A stretch of DNA of 14,726 nucleotides from B18-G2 sp964432835. Lineage in GTDB: Archaea > Thermoplasmatota > E2 > DHVEG-1 > B18-G2. The translations under genes and the position numbers were made by a program. Shown here piece after piece: positions 1 through 8,364 of the stretch; positions within the stretch are counted from its first letter, which is position 1, and every line of letters begins with the position of its first letter. Under the pieces are notes generated by a model, which saw nothing but the letters and a program-made list of their open reading frames with translations, had not been told where the DNA came from and did no database searches. The stretch covers positions 1 through 14,726 of the forward strand of contig CAYSPA010000025.1 in NCBI GenBank assembly GCA_964432835.1, given 5' to 3'.

Positions 1-222
1 GGGCAAACGAGACGGTAACATTTGATGCATCTCTATCATTTGATCCGGATAATGATGAGCTGAACTGTACCTGGAATTTTGGGGATGGAACAAATGCTCA
101 TGGAATGTCCGTAGAACATTCATACACCCCGGCGGAGGTATACCGTGACTCTCACAGTAAGCGACGGTGAGCTTACCGATAAGATAAAAGCGGTGGTGGA
201 AGTCATTGAACAGGGTGTGTGA
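1..222 (+). CDS. 3' end of a PKD-domain surface protein, with apparent frameshift
   Basis: The gene starts before the window. Reading from base 3 gives a PKD-type beta-sandwich domain: a strand like VTFDASLSFDPDND, the hallmark WNFGDGT, then EHSYTPAEVY. After about base 140 this frame turns into nonsense and stops at TGA 168-170. The expected last PKD strand, TVTLTVSDGELTD, continues in frame 1 from base 142 and ends at TGA 220-222. The break lies at GAGGTATACCGTG; loss of one TA unit would explain it. PKD domains in archaea are typical of large secreted or S-layer-associated proteins and peptidases and probably mediate protein-protein contacts. The visible C-terminus has no membrane anchor or sorting signal. 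It could be a true truncation or an assembly error; the PKD identity itself is clear. Confidence 0.75.
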
Positions 223-246
223 TTTAGATTGATCTCGGCATTAAAC

Positions 247-1173
247 TTACAAAGGTACAAGGAGGGCTGTGAGAACCATTGGATACCTTGTGGAAACGAA
301 CCATCTCACGAGTTTCTTCCCGTAAAGTTTTGCTCTCTGTTCGAGATTCTCTCCTTTTCTAACATCATTAACCTCGAAAGCGGCCTTTAACACGAGAATC
401 GCTGATAGAATCAGTAAAATTGCATCAGGCATATCTTTTAAACCATCGAAAGAGAGGTATATCTTGTAACCCAGGTACATTATAGAAAGCAATCCGCAAA
501 AAGAAAAGATAGCGGATATCTGTAAAGTTCTCTTTAGACCAAATACATGAGCCCATGTTTTTATACCCTCTGCTTTATCCTCCGAGTAATCCTCGCATGT
601 ATTTACCAGCGTAAAACCCTCGTTCATCAGTGCATAGCCGACTATGAACATTATGAAAGGAAGATCGATGCCATCTCTGAACACAAACCATCCACCAAGG
701 GGGGAGAGGGTGTACATGCCTATCATGACTGGAAATGGACTGAGAAACCCTCTTTTTTTGATTCTGAAAGGTTCCGCAGAATACGTTATTGCAGAGATAA
801 TCCCGAACACACCGCACACAGATGTTACAATTCTGCCCAGGGTCACAAAGTACAAGATAATGAGAACGGCGATAGAAAACTCCACAACAATAAGTACCTT
901 GATGAGTCTTTTACCAAGAATATCAACACTTTCACTCATATATCTTTTGTATTTTCTATCGACGTTGTAATCACAAAGGCAGTTTAGATGGCATGCGGGC
1001 ACTATGATGCTGTAATGGAGAAGAACATAAAGCAGAGATTTCAGATTCATAAATTCGTTGATATTCCCGGCACCAAGGAGGAGACCTGCAAGAGGTAAAC
1101 CGAGACTCCCCAGCAGAAGTTTAGCTCTGCTGATCTCGAGGAAGGCTTTTATTTTACTGCGTTTTTCCGTCAT
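247..1173 (-). CDS. UbiA-family prenyltransferase (integral membrane)
   Basis: 308 residues, very hydrophobic, with roughly eight or nine membrane segments, as in the UbiA superfamily, which moves a prenyl group from a prenyl diphosphate to an acceptor inside the membrane. The first Mg-diphosphate motif is N64-x3-D68-x3-D72 (NCLCDYNVD). The second is D195-Y-x2-D199-x3-G203. A YSAEPFRIKKRG stretch (131-142) resembles the loop after the first motif in chlorophyll-synthase and lycopene-elongase-like members. The R-P-x3-S-G tail of typical digeranylgeranylglyceryl phosphate synthases is absent, so the acceptor (glycerol lipid, quinone head group or carotenoid) cannot be named. The gene lies 49 bases downstream of a second UbiA gene on the same strand but has its own TATA-like box, and its start ATG is at or near the predicted transcript start. 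Family call firm, substrate unknown. Confidence 0.85.
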   Translation of the reverse strand: MTEKRSKIKAFLEISRAKLLLGSLGLPLAGLLLGAGNINEFMNLKSLLYVLLHYSIIVPACHLNCLCDYNVDRKYKRYMSESVDILGKRLIKVLIVVEFSIAVLIILYFVTLGRIVTSVCGVFGIISAITYSAEPFRIKKRGFLSPFPVMIGMYTLSPLGGWFVFRDGIDLPFIMFIVGYALMNEGFTLVNTCEDYSEDKAEGIKTWAHVFGLKRTLQISAIFSFCGLLSIMYLGYKIYLSFDGLKDMPDAILLILSAILVLKAAFEVNDVRKGENLEQRAKLYGKKLVRWFVSTRYPMVLTALLVPL

Positions 1174-1196
1174 TATGGTGTTATCATCAATCCGGT

Positions 1197-1207
1197 ATTT
1201 TTAAATA
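1197..1207 (-). promoter_or_regulatory. TATA box for the 247-1173 prenyltransferase gene
   Basis: On the minus strand this reads ATATTTAAAAA. Its centre lies about 29 bases before the start ATG (1173). An archaeal TATA box sits about 26 bases before the transcript start, so the message would have little or no leader; no Shine-Dalgarno sequence is seen. The stretch also contains T-rich runs that could end the upstream gene's message. Confidence 0.5.
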
Positions 1208-1222
1208 TTTTTATTTAATCAA

Positions 1223-2857
1223 TTAGATTAAACCTATCCATCTGGCAAGACAGTATATGAGCACAGGGAAATACAGAAGAAAGATGCCCCTGGTTATCTC
1301 ATATTTCTTGAAGAGGTATGAAGCAGTCAGACCAAATACCACAAATATCACAATATCTAGCGCGGTGCGGAATAGAATAAGAAGAGAAATAAATGAAATA
1401 AAGAGGAGAATGGACACAATTGTTACACCTTTGTCTTTGCCATATATGGTATAAATACTCCTTATACCAAGTTTCTTTTCACTTTCGTAATCCTTTAGAT
1501 CGGTGACGAGAGGACCTATGGACAGCAATATAGCAATAAGGATACCTATACCGATACCTTCTGGAGTTATGGCTGATGGTAAAATCTTCACGAACTCAAA
1601 GGGTGGCATCGTTCCGATCTGAATGTATCTCGGTGTCATGTATCCTATGAAGTATGCGATTGCGGAGCCTATGCCTATAAAAGTTGTCGAGAAAACTGTA
1701 TTTCTAAATCTTATTGGGGGAACAGAATAAATTGTTCCCATCGCGAGAGCCACGAGAGCGAGTGCAAGGGCATATACGCTCAGCATAATGGCCAGCCATA
1801 CCGAGATTACGGCACATATTATTGCTATATGGAGAGCTTGTTTCTCCGTCAATAAACCCGATGCAATGATTCTATCCCTATTTGTAACCCTATCTATTTC
1901 GATGTCATAAATATCGTTTATTATTGCCGTATAAACCCACATAAAGACAACAAGAAACATACTCAGACCAGCCATGCCTATGTTTCCAGTTTGTGAAGGA
2001 TCGGCTAGATTCATGAGATTTATATCCAGATGTCCCGCGACGATAATTCCTATAATCACCATAAGTATGCCATGAGCAACCTGTGGCAATCTCACGGTTT
2101 TAAGAAATCTGAACGCGAAACCCTTCTTCGAAAGCTCTCCGGCTATGAGGGCAAGAATTATACATATTATGAGAAAGTGCAGGAAGAACACCGGCTGGAG
2201 GAGGCCGCCGGCCACCCTCGCGTGCCCTGGAACAACTATGTTCTCAGATTCCGGAGACCACATCGCCAGAATCGGGTCCAGCCTGGGCGTACCAATTATG
2301 AGTATGAGTGTGTAGAGTACAAAGAAATTAGCCAGCGCCACCGGTATCGATCTTCTCTTGATAAAAACGTAGGTGCTGGAAAGGATGAGAATGGTCATTA
2401 TTTCTACAAAGAGACCGTACCCTCCAACATCCCCAAGCCTGAGGAAAAAGGAGGTATAACCTTCTATAAACTGCTGGACGGAAGCCACGTATCTGTATGT
2501 GCTCGTATGAAATACAAACTTATCCAGAAAAGGTGGTAGGAGGATGATAGCAAAGCCCCATGCACTGAGATTTGCGACCTTCATCAATTTTTCCTTTGAA
2601 AAGAACTTCAGAACGACCACACCCATCAGATAGGCGGCGAAGTAAAAGAAAATGATATGGGCATAATTGAATATGTATTTGTAACTGAGTTCGGCATATG
2701 GATAGTTGAAAAGACAAGCCTCTATCCACGTTCGCATAAACGAGAGAACAAATATCCATATGAACAGGGTCAATATGTTCAATCTTTCTCTCTCAATTTT
2801 CCCCACGATGTTCTCCGCCCACAATAAAATTCTCTCCATACTGCTACTCTTTTGCAT
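1223..2857 (-). CDS. Two-domain membrane protein: unknown N-terminal membrane domain fused to UbiA prenyltransferase
   Basis: 544 residues, nearly twice the usual UbiA length of about 280-310. Residues about 262-544 form the UbiA domain. Motif 1 is N314-D315-x2-D318-x3-D322, followed by RVTNRDRIIASG, which resembles the N-D-x2-D-x3-D...R-x3-S-G pattern of archaeal digeranylgeranylglyceryl phosphate synthase-like enzymes. Motif 2 is D453-L-K-D456-Y-E...G464. YSVPPIRFR (377-385) is the usual loop before a membrane helix. Residues 1-260 hold about six more membrane segments (roughly 28-41, 62-87, 96-112, 146-166, 171-190, 218-240) that I do not recognise. The likely role is prenyl transfer in the membrane, in lipid or quinone synthesis. 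The ATG at 2857 lies about 25 bases after a TATA box with no Shine-Dalgarno sequence, which suggests a leaderless message. Family call firm; fusion role unknown. Confidence 0.82.
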   Translation of the reverse strand: MQKSSSMERILLWAENIVGKIERERLNILTLFIWIFVLSFMRTWIEACLFNYPYAELSYKYIFNYAHIIFFYFAAYLMGVVVLKFFSKEKLMKVANLSAWGFAIILLPPFLDKFVFHTSTYRYVASVQQFIEGYTSFFLRLGDVGGYGLFVEIMTILILSSTYVFIKRRSIPVALANFFVLYTLILIIGTPRLDPILAMWSPESENIVVPGHARVAGGLLQPVFFLHFLIICIILALIAGELSKKGFAFRFLKTVRLPQVAHGILMVIIGIIVAGHLDINLMNLADPSQTGNIGMAGLSMFLVVFMWVYTAIINDIYDIEIDRVTNRDRIIASGLLTEKQALHIAIICAVISVWLAIMLSVYALALALVALAMGTIYSVPPIRFRNTVFSTTFIGIGSAIAYFIGYMTPRYIQIGTMPPFEFVKILPSAITPEGIGIGILIAILLSIGPLVTDLKDYESEKKLGIRSIYTIYGKDKGVTIVSILLFISFISLLILFRTALDIVIFVVFGLTASYLFKKYEITRGIFLLYFPVLIYCLARWIGLI

Positions 2858-2877
2858 AGGTGAAAATCGATGAAACG

Positions 2878-2886
2878 ATATTTAAA
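2878..2886 (-). promoter_or_regulatory. TATA box for the 1223-2857 gene (leaderless)
   Basis: Minus-strand TTTAAATAT is centred 25 bases before the ATG at 2857, the normal archaeal spacing from TATA box to transcript start. The message should therefore begin at the start codon. The 133-base gap to the C25 peptidase gene is a divergent promoter region. Confidence 0.6.
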
Positions 2887-2935
2887 CATGATGACTCCAG
2901 CCAAGGCAGTTTTTAATCTGTAAAATTCAATAAAA

Positions 2936-2943
2936 TTTTTAAG
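2936..2943 (+). promoter_or_regulatory. Probable TATA box for the C25 peptidase gene
   Basis: TTTTTAAG is centred near 2940, predicting a transcript start near 2965 and a leader of about 35 bases. The leader contains GAAGGGGTG (2985-2993), a moderate Shine-Dalgarno match, about 6-8 bases before the ATG at 3000. Just before it, AAAATT (2922-2927) and AATTTT (2934-2939) form an AT-rich inverted repeat of uncertain meaning. Confidence 0.45.
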
Positions 2944-2999
2944 TCCACAAATCATACATAATTTTACGGCACATCCAACACATCGAAGGGGTGTCTTTG

Positions 3000-5402
3000 A
3001 TGGGAGAAGCCGGGAGCCATACATTTGTACTCGCGATCGTGGTAATGATGGCGATGCCAATCTTTTTGCACGTCTCAAGGGGCGAAACAGAAGAAAGCTT
3101 TACTTTTACCCTCACGGTTGACCCCTCAAATATAATCGTGGAGAGACCATGGTACGGAAAGATAGCGGTCGCCATAAAGAATGTGTCAACATTTCTGATA
3201 AATCCAGATAAACCGAGATTGCCCAAAATAGTCAGGGTTGTGGAGTTGCCTTTCGGAGTGATCGTTGAAAACGTAACCCTGGAAGCTAACTATGAACCCT
3301 TGGATGCCATATCTTCGTATCCCCCCGCCGACCTCTATCCGGCCAAGGATTTCTACTATAGAGTAAGCGTTGGTATGAATGCAAATATGAGCAGAGTCAC
3401 TTTTGTGAGCATTCACTGGTATCCGGTTAAATACTCAGAGTCCCAAGATACACTCTATATATCCGATAGAGCGGAGGTTAAAATAATCTACAGACTTTCT
3501 TCGGAGAAACTGCCATTCCCAGAAAACCCAACCTATGATATGGTCATAATCGCCCCAAAGGAGTTTGAAAAACCTCTCCAGAAACTCGTCGCCCATAAAA
3601 ATGAGCATGGTGTAAAAACATTCTTCAAACCCTTGGAAGATATATACAGTGAGTACAGCAAAGGGCGAGATAAACCAGAGAAGATAAAATTGTTCATAAA
3701 GAGTGCGGTTGAGAAGTATGGAATAAAATACGTTCTTCTCGTTGGCGGTCTGAAATCAATGATTTATGCAAAACCAAAAGACAACGTGAACGAAGGTTCC
3801 AGTGGCTGGCATCTACCCGTTAGATATACCAATCTGCGAGATAAACCGAAGTTCCCTCTCAGTGAGAATCTTTTTGATCCCGGTTTTATCAGCGATCTTT
3901 ACTATGCAGATATCTATAAAGAGGGCGGTGAATTTGAGGACTGGGATCCAAATGGCGATGGCATCTTCTCCGCATGGGGTAGGGATAATATCGAGAACGA
4001 CACCTTCATAGATCTCTGTCCAGATGTGATGCTCGGAAGGCTGGCCTGCAGGAACATTAAAGAGGTTGAGACCGTCGTGAACAAGATAATAAACTACGAG
4101 AATAACGCCTATGGAAAGAACTGGTTCAAGAGGATAATCGCGGTATCTGGAGATGGTTTTCTCGACCAGTATGATTTGAATATAACATGGGATACGAAAA
4201 ATCTACCGGATGGAGAATACACCCTGCACGCCCAGAGCTTCAATATCAATGGTACAGCCGGACCCATAGAGATCATAAATTTCACGATCGACAGATCAAG
4301 AGAAACGAAACTCACTTTCAAGCATGACGATAATAAAAATCCCGCTCTGAAAGATGGATACCCCGCTCCGCCAATAGCAACGATTGTCACCATATCTCCG
4401 GGGGATAATCTCGGTTATAATGATTACACATACACGCCGGGCGAGAGGGAGGCGTACTGTAACGATATATTCCACTGGGCCGATATAAGTTATAAGAATG
4501 GAGTATTCACAATAAGAGGGAAGTCATATGACCCCAGACCATATGGATACACCACAAACTTCCATGTCTGGGTGACGGACAGCGATGGAAAGGTTGTATT
4601 CTCTGCGTGGAGGAATGACACGAGAATGTACTATGAGGGTGAATGGACCACCGGAGAGAAACCCCTTCTCTACAGAGGGGGAGCCCTTTATTACATGCCA
4701 AAAGATTTTGAAAGAGAAATCCTGTGGGCATCAAATGGGAAGTTGAGGGGAATAAATGATGTCGTGAACGCACTTAACAAGGGTGCTGGATTCTTCTTTA
4801 TCTCAGGTCACGGCAGTCCAAACGTGTGGGCTGATCATTATCCCGGGATACCGGGAAACAGGCTGAGCGGACAGGTTGTTGGATTAAGTGTGGTGAGTTA
4901 CAAACGACCATTCTTCCCGATAGATTCTCTGTCAAATGGTGAAAAACTCCCCGTGGCAGTAGTGGGGGGTTGTCACACAAGCATGTTCAATGTATCCGCT
5001 CTCCTATGCATGTATGATCTACTGCCATATTTCTTCAAATTCCTTCCGAAGGTATACATGTGGACATTTGGTAAGCCCACTCCAGAGTGCTTTAACTGGA
5101 GACTTGTAAGAAACCCGCACGGAGGAGCGATCGCAGCCATCGGTAACACGGGTCTTGGTTATGGGATGCCCGGCGAAAATGCCAATGTGGGAGGAGGAGA
5201 CTCCTGGATAACCATAGAGTTCTTCAGACAGTACGGAGAGAACAACCTCCATGTTCTCGGACAGGCATACTCTCAAGCAATCGTGAGTTACATAAACCAT
5301 TTCAACATGGAAGATTTTGAGGCGGGTCATACGAAGACGGTGGAGCAGTGGACTCTCTTAGGCGACCCAAGCTTGATGATAGGAGGATATCCTCCCGAGT
5401 AA
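3000..5402 (+). CDS. Secreted gingipain-like cysteine peptidase (family C25)
   Basis: Residue numbers count from an upstream in-frame GTG at 2991. I prefer the ATG at 3000 because that GTG overlaps the likely ribosome site. A hydrophobic stretch (residues 11-28) acts as signal peptide or membrane anchor. The gingipain-type caspase-like fold follows: DMVIIAP (183-189), YVLLVGG (247-253), a D-x-N-G-D-G acidic loop (319-324), PDVMLGR (344-350), the catalytic histidine in SGHGS (H607) and the catalytic cysteine in VGGCH (C661). LLGDPSLMIGGYP (789-801) is the usual C25 end. Residues about 391-565 are an inserted beta-rich stretch that includes an Ig-like segment (LPDGEYTLHAQ, 405-415). The protein ends right after the catalytic domain, without the C-terminal PKD, Ig or membrane-anchor domains common in this family. 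Several N-x-S/T sites occur. It probably cleaves extracellular proteins; target and specificity are unknown. Confidence 0.88.
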   Translation: MGEAGSHTFVLAIVVMMAMPIFLHVSRGETEESFTFTLTVDPSNIIVERPWYGKIAVAIKNVSTFLINPDKPRLPKIVRVVELPFGVIVENVTLEANYEPLDAISSYPPADLYPAKDFYYRVSVGMNANMSRVTFVSIHWYPVKYSESQDTLYISDRAEVKIIYRLSSEKLPFPENPTYDMVIIAPKEFEKPLQKLVAHKNEHGVKTFFKPLEDIYSEYSKGRDKPEKIKLFIKSAVEKYGIKYVLLVGGLKSMIYAKPKDNVNEGSSGWHLPVRYTNLRDKPKFPLSENLFDPGFISDLYYADIYKEGGEFEDWDPNGDGIFSAWGRDNIENDTFIDLCPDVMLGRLACRNIKEVETVVNKIINYENNAYGKNWFKRIIAVSGDGFLDQYDLNITWDTKNLPDGEYTLHAQSFNINGTAGPIEIINFTIDRSRETKLTFKHDDNKNPALKDGYPAPPIATIVTISPGDNLGYNDYTYTPGEREAYCNDIFHWADISYKNGVFTIRGKSYDPRPYGYTTNFHVWVTDSDGKVVFSAWRNDTRMYYEGEWTTGEKPLLYRGGALYYMPKDFEREILWASNGKLRGINDVVNALNKGAGFFFISGHGSPNVWADHYPGIPGNRLSGQVVGLSVVSYKRPFFPIDSLSNGEKLPVAVVGGCHTSMFNVSALLCMYDLLPYFFKFLPKVYMWTFGKPTPECFNWRLVRNPHGGAIAAIGNTGLGYGMPGENANVGGGDSWITIEFFRQYGENNLHVLGQAYSQAIVSYINHFNMEDFEAGHTKTVEQWTLLGDPSLMIGGYPPE

Positions 5403-5445
5403 TCGATCATGCACACAAAACTTTAAGATACACCACCCTCTTTTA

Positions 5446-5453
5446 TTTATAAA
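5446..5453 (+). promoter_or_regulatory. Promoter region of the geranylgeranyl reductase gene
   Basis: TTTATAAA is the best TATA match in the 75-base gap. It would place the transcript start at about 5475, almost at the ATG. A weaker CTTTAAGATA at 5421-5430 would start the transcript near 5450 and would keep the ribosome site at 5466-5474 in the leader. The pyrimidine-rich CTCTTTTATTT just before could also help end the peptidase message. Confidence 0.45.
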
Positions 5454-5465
5454 AATCAACCGGAA

Positions 5466-5474
5466 GAGGAGTGA
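5466..5474 (+). promoter_or_regulatory. Shine-Dalgarno site of the geranylgeranyl reductase gene
   Basis: GAGGAGTGA lies just before the ATG at 5478 and contains the GAGG and GTGA parts of the archaeal consensus GGAGGTGA. It supports 5478 as the start and a transcript with a leader. Confidence 0.6.
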
Positions 5475-5477
5475 AGC

Positions 5478-6632
5478 ATGTTTGATGTTCTCATCATCGG
5501 TGCCGGTCCGGCTGGCGGGATGGCTGCAAAAACGATAGCGAACTCGGGATACTCTGTTGCGATTATCGAGATAAAGAAGGAAGTTGGCTATCCTGTGCAG
5601 TGTGCCGAAAGCGTATCGGAATTTTGTCTCAATACAGTTGGTATCGAGAAGGATGATAGATGGATAAAAAATGCCGTGAAAGGCGTCAAGATTGTTGCTC
5701 CAAATGGAAAGTTCTTTTACTGCACAGAGAAGAGATACAATGTAGACAGGCATCTTTTTGATAAGAGTCTGGTTGAAAAGGCTGTCGATGATGGTGCTGA
5801 ACTGCATACTGAAACTAAAGCAGAACGCGTTGAAAGAAGAGGAGACAGGTACATCATAAAGACGAATAAAGGCGATTTCGAGGCGAAGATCGTTGTTGCT
5901 GCGGATGGTCCTTTATCGAATGTTGCAACACAACTTGGCATGCTGGAGAGGAAAACATTCGGTAAAGCTGTACAGTACAAGTTTGATGCAAAACATGTGA
6001 AGGGTATAGATGATAAATGGCTGTACTTTTACATGCATACTTATGAGTTGAAGGGAGGTTACATCTGGATTTTTCCCAGAGGAGACGAATATAATATAGG
6101 TCTCGGTGGGAGAGTATCTAACCTTGTGCCGAGACTCAGAAAATTTTGCAATGAGATGGGTATAGATCCAGAGAAGAGAAAATCCGCCAACGGTGGTTTG
6201 TTGCCATTTGAGTTTGTTTTCAAAACCAGAAGTGAGAACAATTGCCTCGTTGTTGGGGATGCTGCCGGATTGACAAACCCAGCTACCGGCGGAGGAATAT
6301 TTCCAGCATTGTACAGCGGTAAACTCGCTGGGGAGATTATCATTAAATCTTTCGAAGAGGAAAATCCGGAGGTTCTTAAAGAGTATGATAGAAAAATAAG
6401 AAAGACACCATTCCTCCATCCATCAATTATCAAGACAGCCCATTACTATGCAAACTGGAAAGACGAGGATTGGAACAGGCTTGCAACCGCGGCGCATGGC
6501 ATGGACATGGAGGATATGACCGTCCTCTGGGGTATAATTCAGGGGATAAAGAAACATCACTGGATGATAACACGTGGACTCGAGATGCTAACCATCAGAA
6601 AAGCCATGCTCATCAGCAAGAGATATTCGTGA
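5478..6632 (+). CDS. Geranylgeranyl reductase family FAD-dependent oxidoreductase
   Basis: 384 residues, the usual length for this family. An N-terminal Rossmann FAD site reads G8-x-G10-P-A-G13. The PxxC motif (PVQC, C42) seen in archaeal geranylgeranyl reductases follows. The family signature Y-x-W-x-F-P-x7-G-x-G is exact at 195-210 (YIWIFP, then GLG). GDAAG (260-264) and NPATGGGI (267-274) form the second FAD contact. Such enzymes hydrogenate the double bonds of geranylgeranyl chains in archaeal ether lipids (digeranylgeranylglycerophospholipid reductase) or in quinones or free prenyl chains; the substrate here is not decided by sequence. Two UbiA prenyltransferase genes lie about 2.6 kb upstream, which fits lipid synthesis, though the peptidase gene and divergent promoters separate them. 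It acts at the inner face of the membrane. Confidence 0.88.
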   Translation: MFDVLIIGAGPAGGMAAKTIANSGYSVAIIEIKKEVGYPVQCAESVSEFCLNTVGIEKDDRWIKNAVKGVKIVAPNGKFFYCTEKRYNVDRHLFDKSLVEKAVDDGAELHTETKAERVERRGDRYIIKTNKGDFEAKIVVAADGPLSNVATQLGMLERKTFGKAVQYKFDAKHVKGIDDKWLYFYMHTYELKGGYIWIFPRGDEYNIGLGGRVSNLVPRLRKFCNEMGIDPEKRKSANGGLLPFEFVFKTRSENNCLVVGDAAGLTNPATGGGIFPALYSGKLAGEIIIKSFEEENPEVLKEYDRKIRKTPFLHPSIIKTAHYYANWKDEDWNRLATAAHGMDMEDMTVLWGIIQGIKKHHWMITRGLEMLTIRKAMLISKRYS

Positions 6633-6659
6633 GATAATTTTGACAGAACAAATATCCGT

Positions 6660-6673
6660 GAAAAATAAAAAAA
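6660..6673 (-). terminator. T-rich terminator of the acyl-CoA ligase operon
   Basis: On the minus strand, 18 bases after the stop of the 6691-8364 gene, the sequence reads CTTTTTTTATTTTTC. Runs of T without a strong hairpin are the usual archaeal intrinsic termination signal. The site lies in the 58-base gap between two convergent genes. Confidence 0.55.
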
Positions 6674-6690
6674 GAGGGTACGAGTTTTCC

Positions 6691-8364
6691 CTAACTCTGG
6701 ACCCTTTGCATTTCTCTGAGTTTCTCGAGTTCTCTCTTTCTCAGCTCTGCCCTCTTGATCTTTCCACTCAGTGTTTTTGGTAACTCTTTGACATACTCTA
6801 TCACTCTTGGATACTTGTACGGAGCGGTAACTCTCTTCACATGCTCCTGCAATTCCTTTGTCAGCTCTTCCGATGGCTCGTAACCCTCTGCAAGCACGAC
6901 AAATGCTTTGACTATGTTTCCTCTCACTGGATCTGGTACACCTATTACCGCAGACTCTACAACAGCCGGATGCTCCTGTAAAGCGGATTCCACTTCGAAT
7001 GGTCCGATTCTGTATCCGGAGCTCTTTATCACATCATCCGCCCTTCCAACAAACCACAGATATCCATCCTCATCCTTGTACGCCTTATCTCCAGTGTAGT
7101 ACCAATCCCCTCTGAATGCTTTCTTGTTACTCTCCTCATCTTTCCAGTACTCCTTCATCAACCCAGGAGGTCTCACTGGAGTTAATTTCACAGCAATGTG
7201 TCCTTCTTCTCCAACAGGCAGTTCATTTCCATCATCATCCACTATCGCAACATAGTGTCCCGGCGTAGGTTTACCCATAGAACCCTGCTTTATCGGGAGG
7301 CATCTCATATTCGCTACCAGAGCTACCGTTTCGGTCTGTCCGTAATAATCATAGATATCCAGCCCTGTCGCTTCTTTCCAGACCCTTATCACCTCAGGGT
7401 TCAGTGGTTCTCCTGCACTCAGGCAGTGCCTGAGTTTCGAGTAATCATAGTTCTTGAGGTTCTTCACCTGTATCATCATTCTATACGCGGTCGGCGGCGC
7501 ACAGAATACCGTAACCCCATACTTCTCGAGAATCTTCAGCGCAATCTCTGGATTGAATCTGCCTTTGAGATTCCACTGCAGGATCGTCGCTCCAATTATC
7601 CATTGTCCAAAGAGTTTGCCCCACGCTGTTTTAGCCCAGCCGGTATCTGCTATCACCCAGATCGTATCCTCTGGTTTTAAATCCTGCACAACATAGGCAG
7701 TAACCCAGTGGGCAAGTGGATATGCATGGGTATGCAGAACCATCTTTGGATACGATTCTGTTCCCGATGTGAAGTATATCAGCAGAGGATCAGAGGTTTT
7801 CGTCTTTTCAACCTCATCTCTGCTTATCTCCTTTGCCTCCTTCATCTCATCCTCATAACTTATCCATCCATCCTTCTTTCCATCGACGAGAATCTTATAT
7901 TCCAACGAGGGGCATTTGCTTTCTGCTTCCTCTACTCTCTCTGCAAACTCACTGCATGTCACAGCAACCTTTGCCTCTGCCCTGTTTATCCTGTACTCGA
8001 TATCCTTGGCTGTAGACAATGTTGGCGTAGGCATGAAGATGGCGCCGAGTTTGATACAACCTATAACAGCTATATACCACTCCGGAACCCTTGGAAGCAT
8101 GATGAAAACCCTATCTCCCTTTTTCACTCCGTATTTCTTGAGAACACTTGCAAACTTGCTTGAAAGTTCGCTGAGTTCTTTAAACGTTAATCTGTGTGCA
8201 CTTTCCCCATCGCTACTCACGGTGATGAGCGCAACCTTATCCGGCTCTTTCTTCGCCCAGTCGTCTATTGTGTTAAAACCAAAGTTGTAGTGCTCCGGTA
8301 TCTCCCACCTAAAATTCTTGTAAAACTCATCATAATCTTTCACATTCGGCTCAACATTCCTCAA
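6691..8364 (-). CDS. Acyl-CoA synthetase, medium-chain (ACSM/Macs-like), AMP-forming
   Basis: 557 residues, a full-length member of the acyl-adenylate-forming superfamily. It activates a carboxylic acid with ATP to an acyl-AMP and then makes the CoA thioester. The P-loop is TSGTESYPK (199-207). DTGWAKTAWG (240-249) is characteristic of the ACSM/acetyl-CoA synthetase-like branch. The adenine-binding motif is YYGQTET (340-346), the ribose-binding aspartate is in YYTGD (D426), the hinge is GRADDVIK (440-447), and the catalytic lysine is in TLSGK (K535). An acid of medium or branched chain is likely, as in Methanosarcina Macs; chain length cannot be read from sequence. The start is TTG at 8364, supported by a very strong ribosome site, and it overlaps the upstream ligase stop as TTGA, so translation is coupled. 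The organism may use it on acids from amino-acid breakdown. Confidence 0.88.
   Translation of the reverse strand: MRNVEPNVKDYDEFYKNFRWEIPEHYNFGFNTIDDWAKKEPDKVALITVSSDGESAHRLTFKELSELSSKFASVLKKYGVKKGDRVFIMLPRVPEWYIAVIGCIKLGAIFMPTPTLSTAKDIEYRINRAEAKVAVTCSEFAERVEEAESKCPSLEYKILVDGKKDGWISYEDEMKEAKEISRDEVEKTKTSDPLLIYFTSGTESYPKMVLHTHAYPLAHWVTAYVVQDLKPEDTIWVIADTGWAKTAWGKLFGQWIIGATILQWNLKGRFNPEIALKILEKYGVTVFCAPPTAYRMMIQVKNLKNYDYSKLRHCLSAGEPLNPEVIRVWKEATGLDIYDYYGQTETVALVANMRCLPIKQGSMGKPTPGHYVAIVDDDGNELPVGEEGHIAVKLTPVRPPGLMKEYWKDEESNKKAFRGDWYYTGDKAYKDEDGYLWFVGRADDVIKSSGYRIGPFEVESALQEHPAVVESAVIGVPDPVRGNIVKAFVVLAEGYEPSEELTKELQEHVKRVTAPYKYPRVIEYVKELPKTLSGKIKRAELRKRELEKLREMQRVQS

Noticed and set aside
2030..2539. 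Plus-strand 169-residue open frame inside the UbiA fusion gene
   Set aside because: It is antisense to a membrane protein with intact UbiA motifs, and its highly charged translation has no domain signature.
2991..2999. In-frame GTG as start of the C25 peptidase gene
   Set aside because: It overlaps the likely ribosome site GAAGGGGTG, and the ATG at 3000 has suitable spacing; the GTG adds only three residues.
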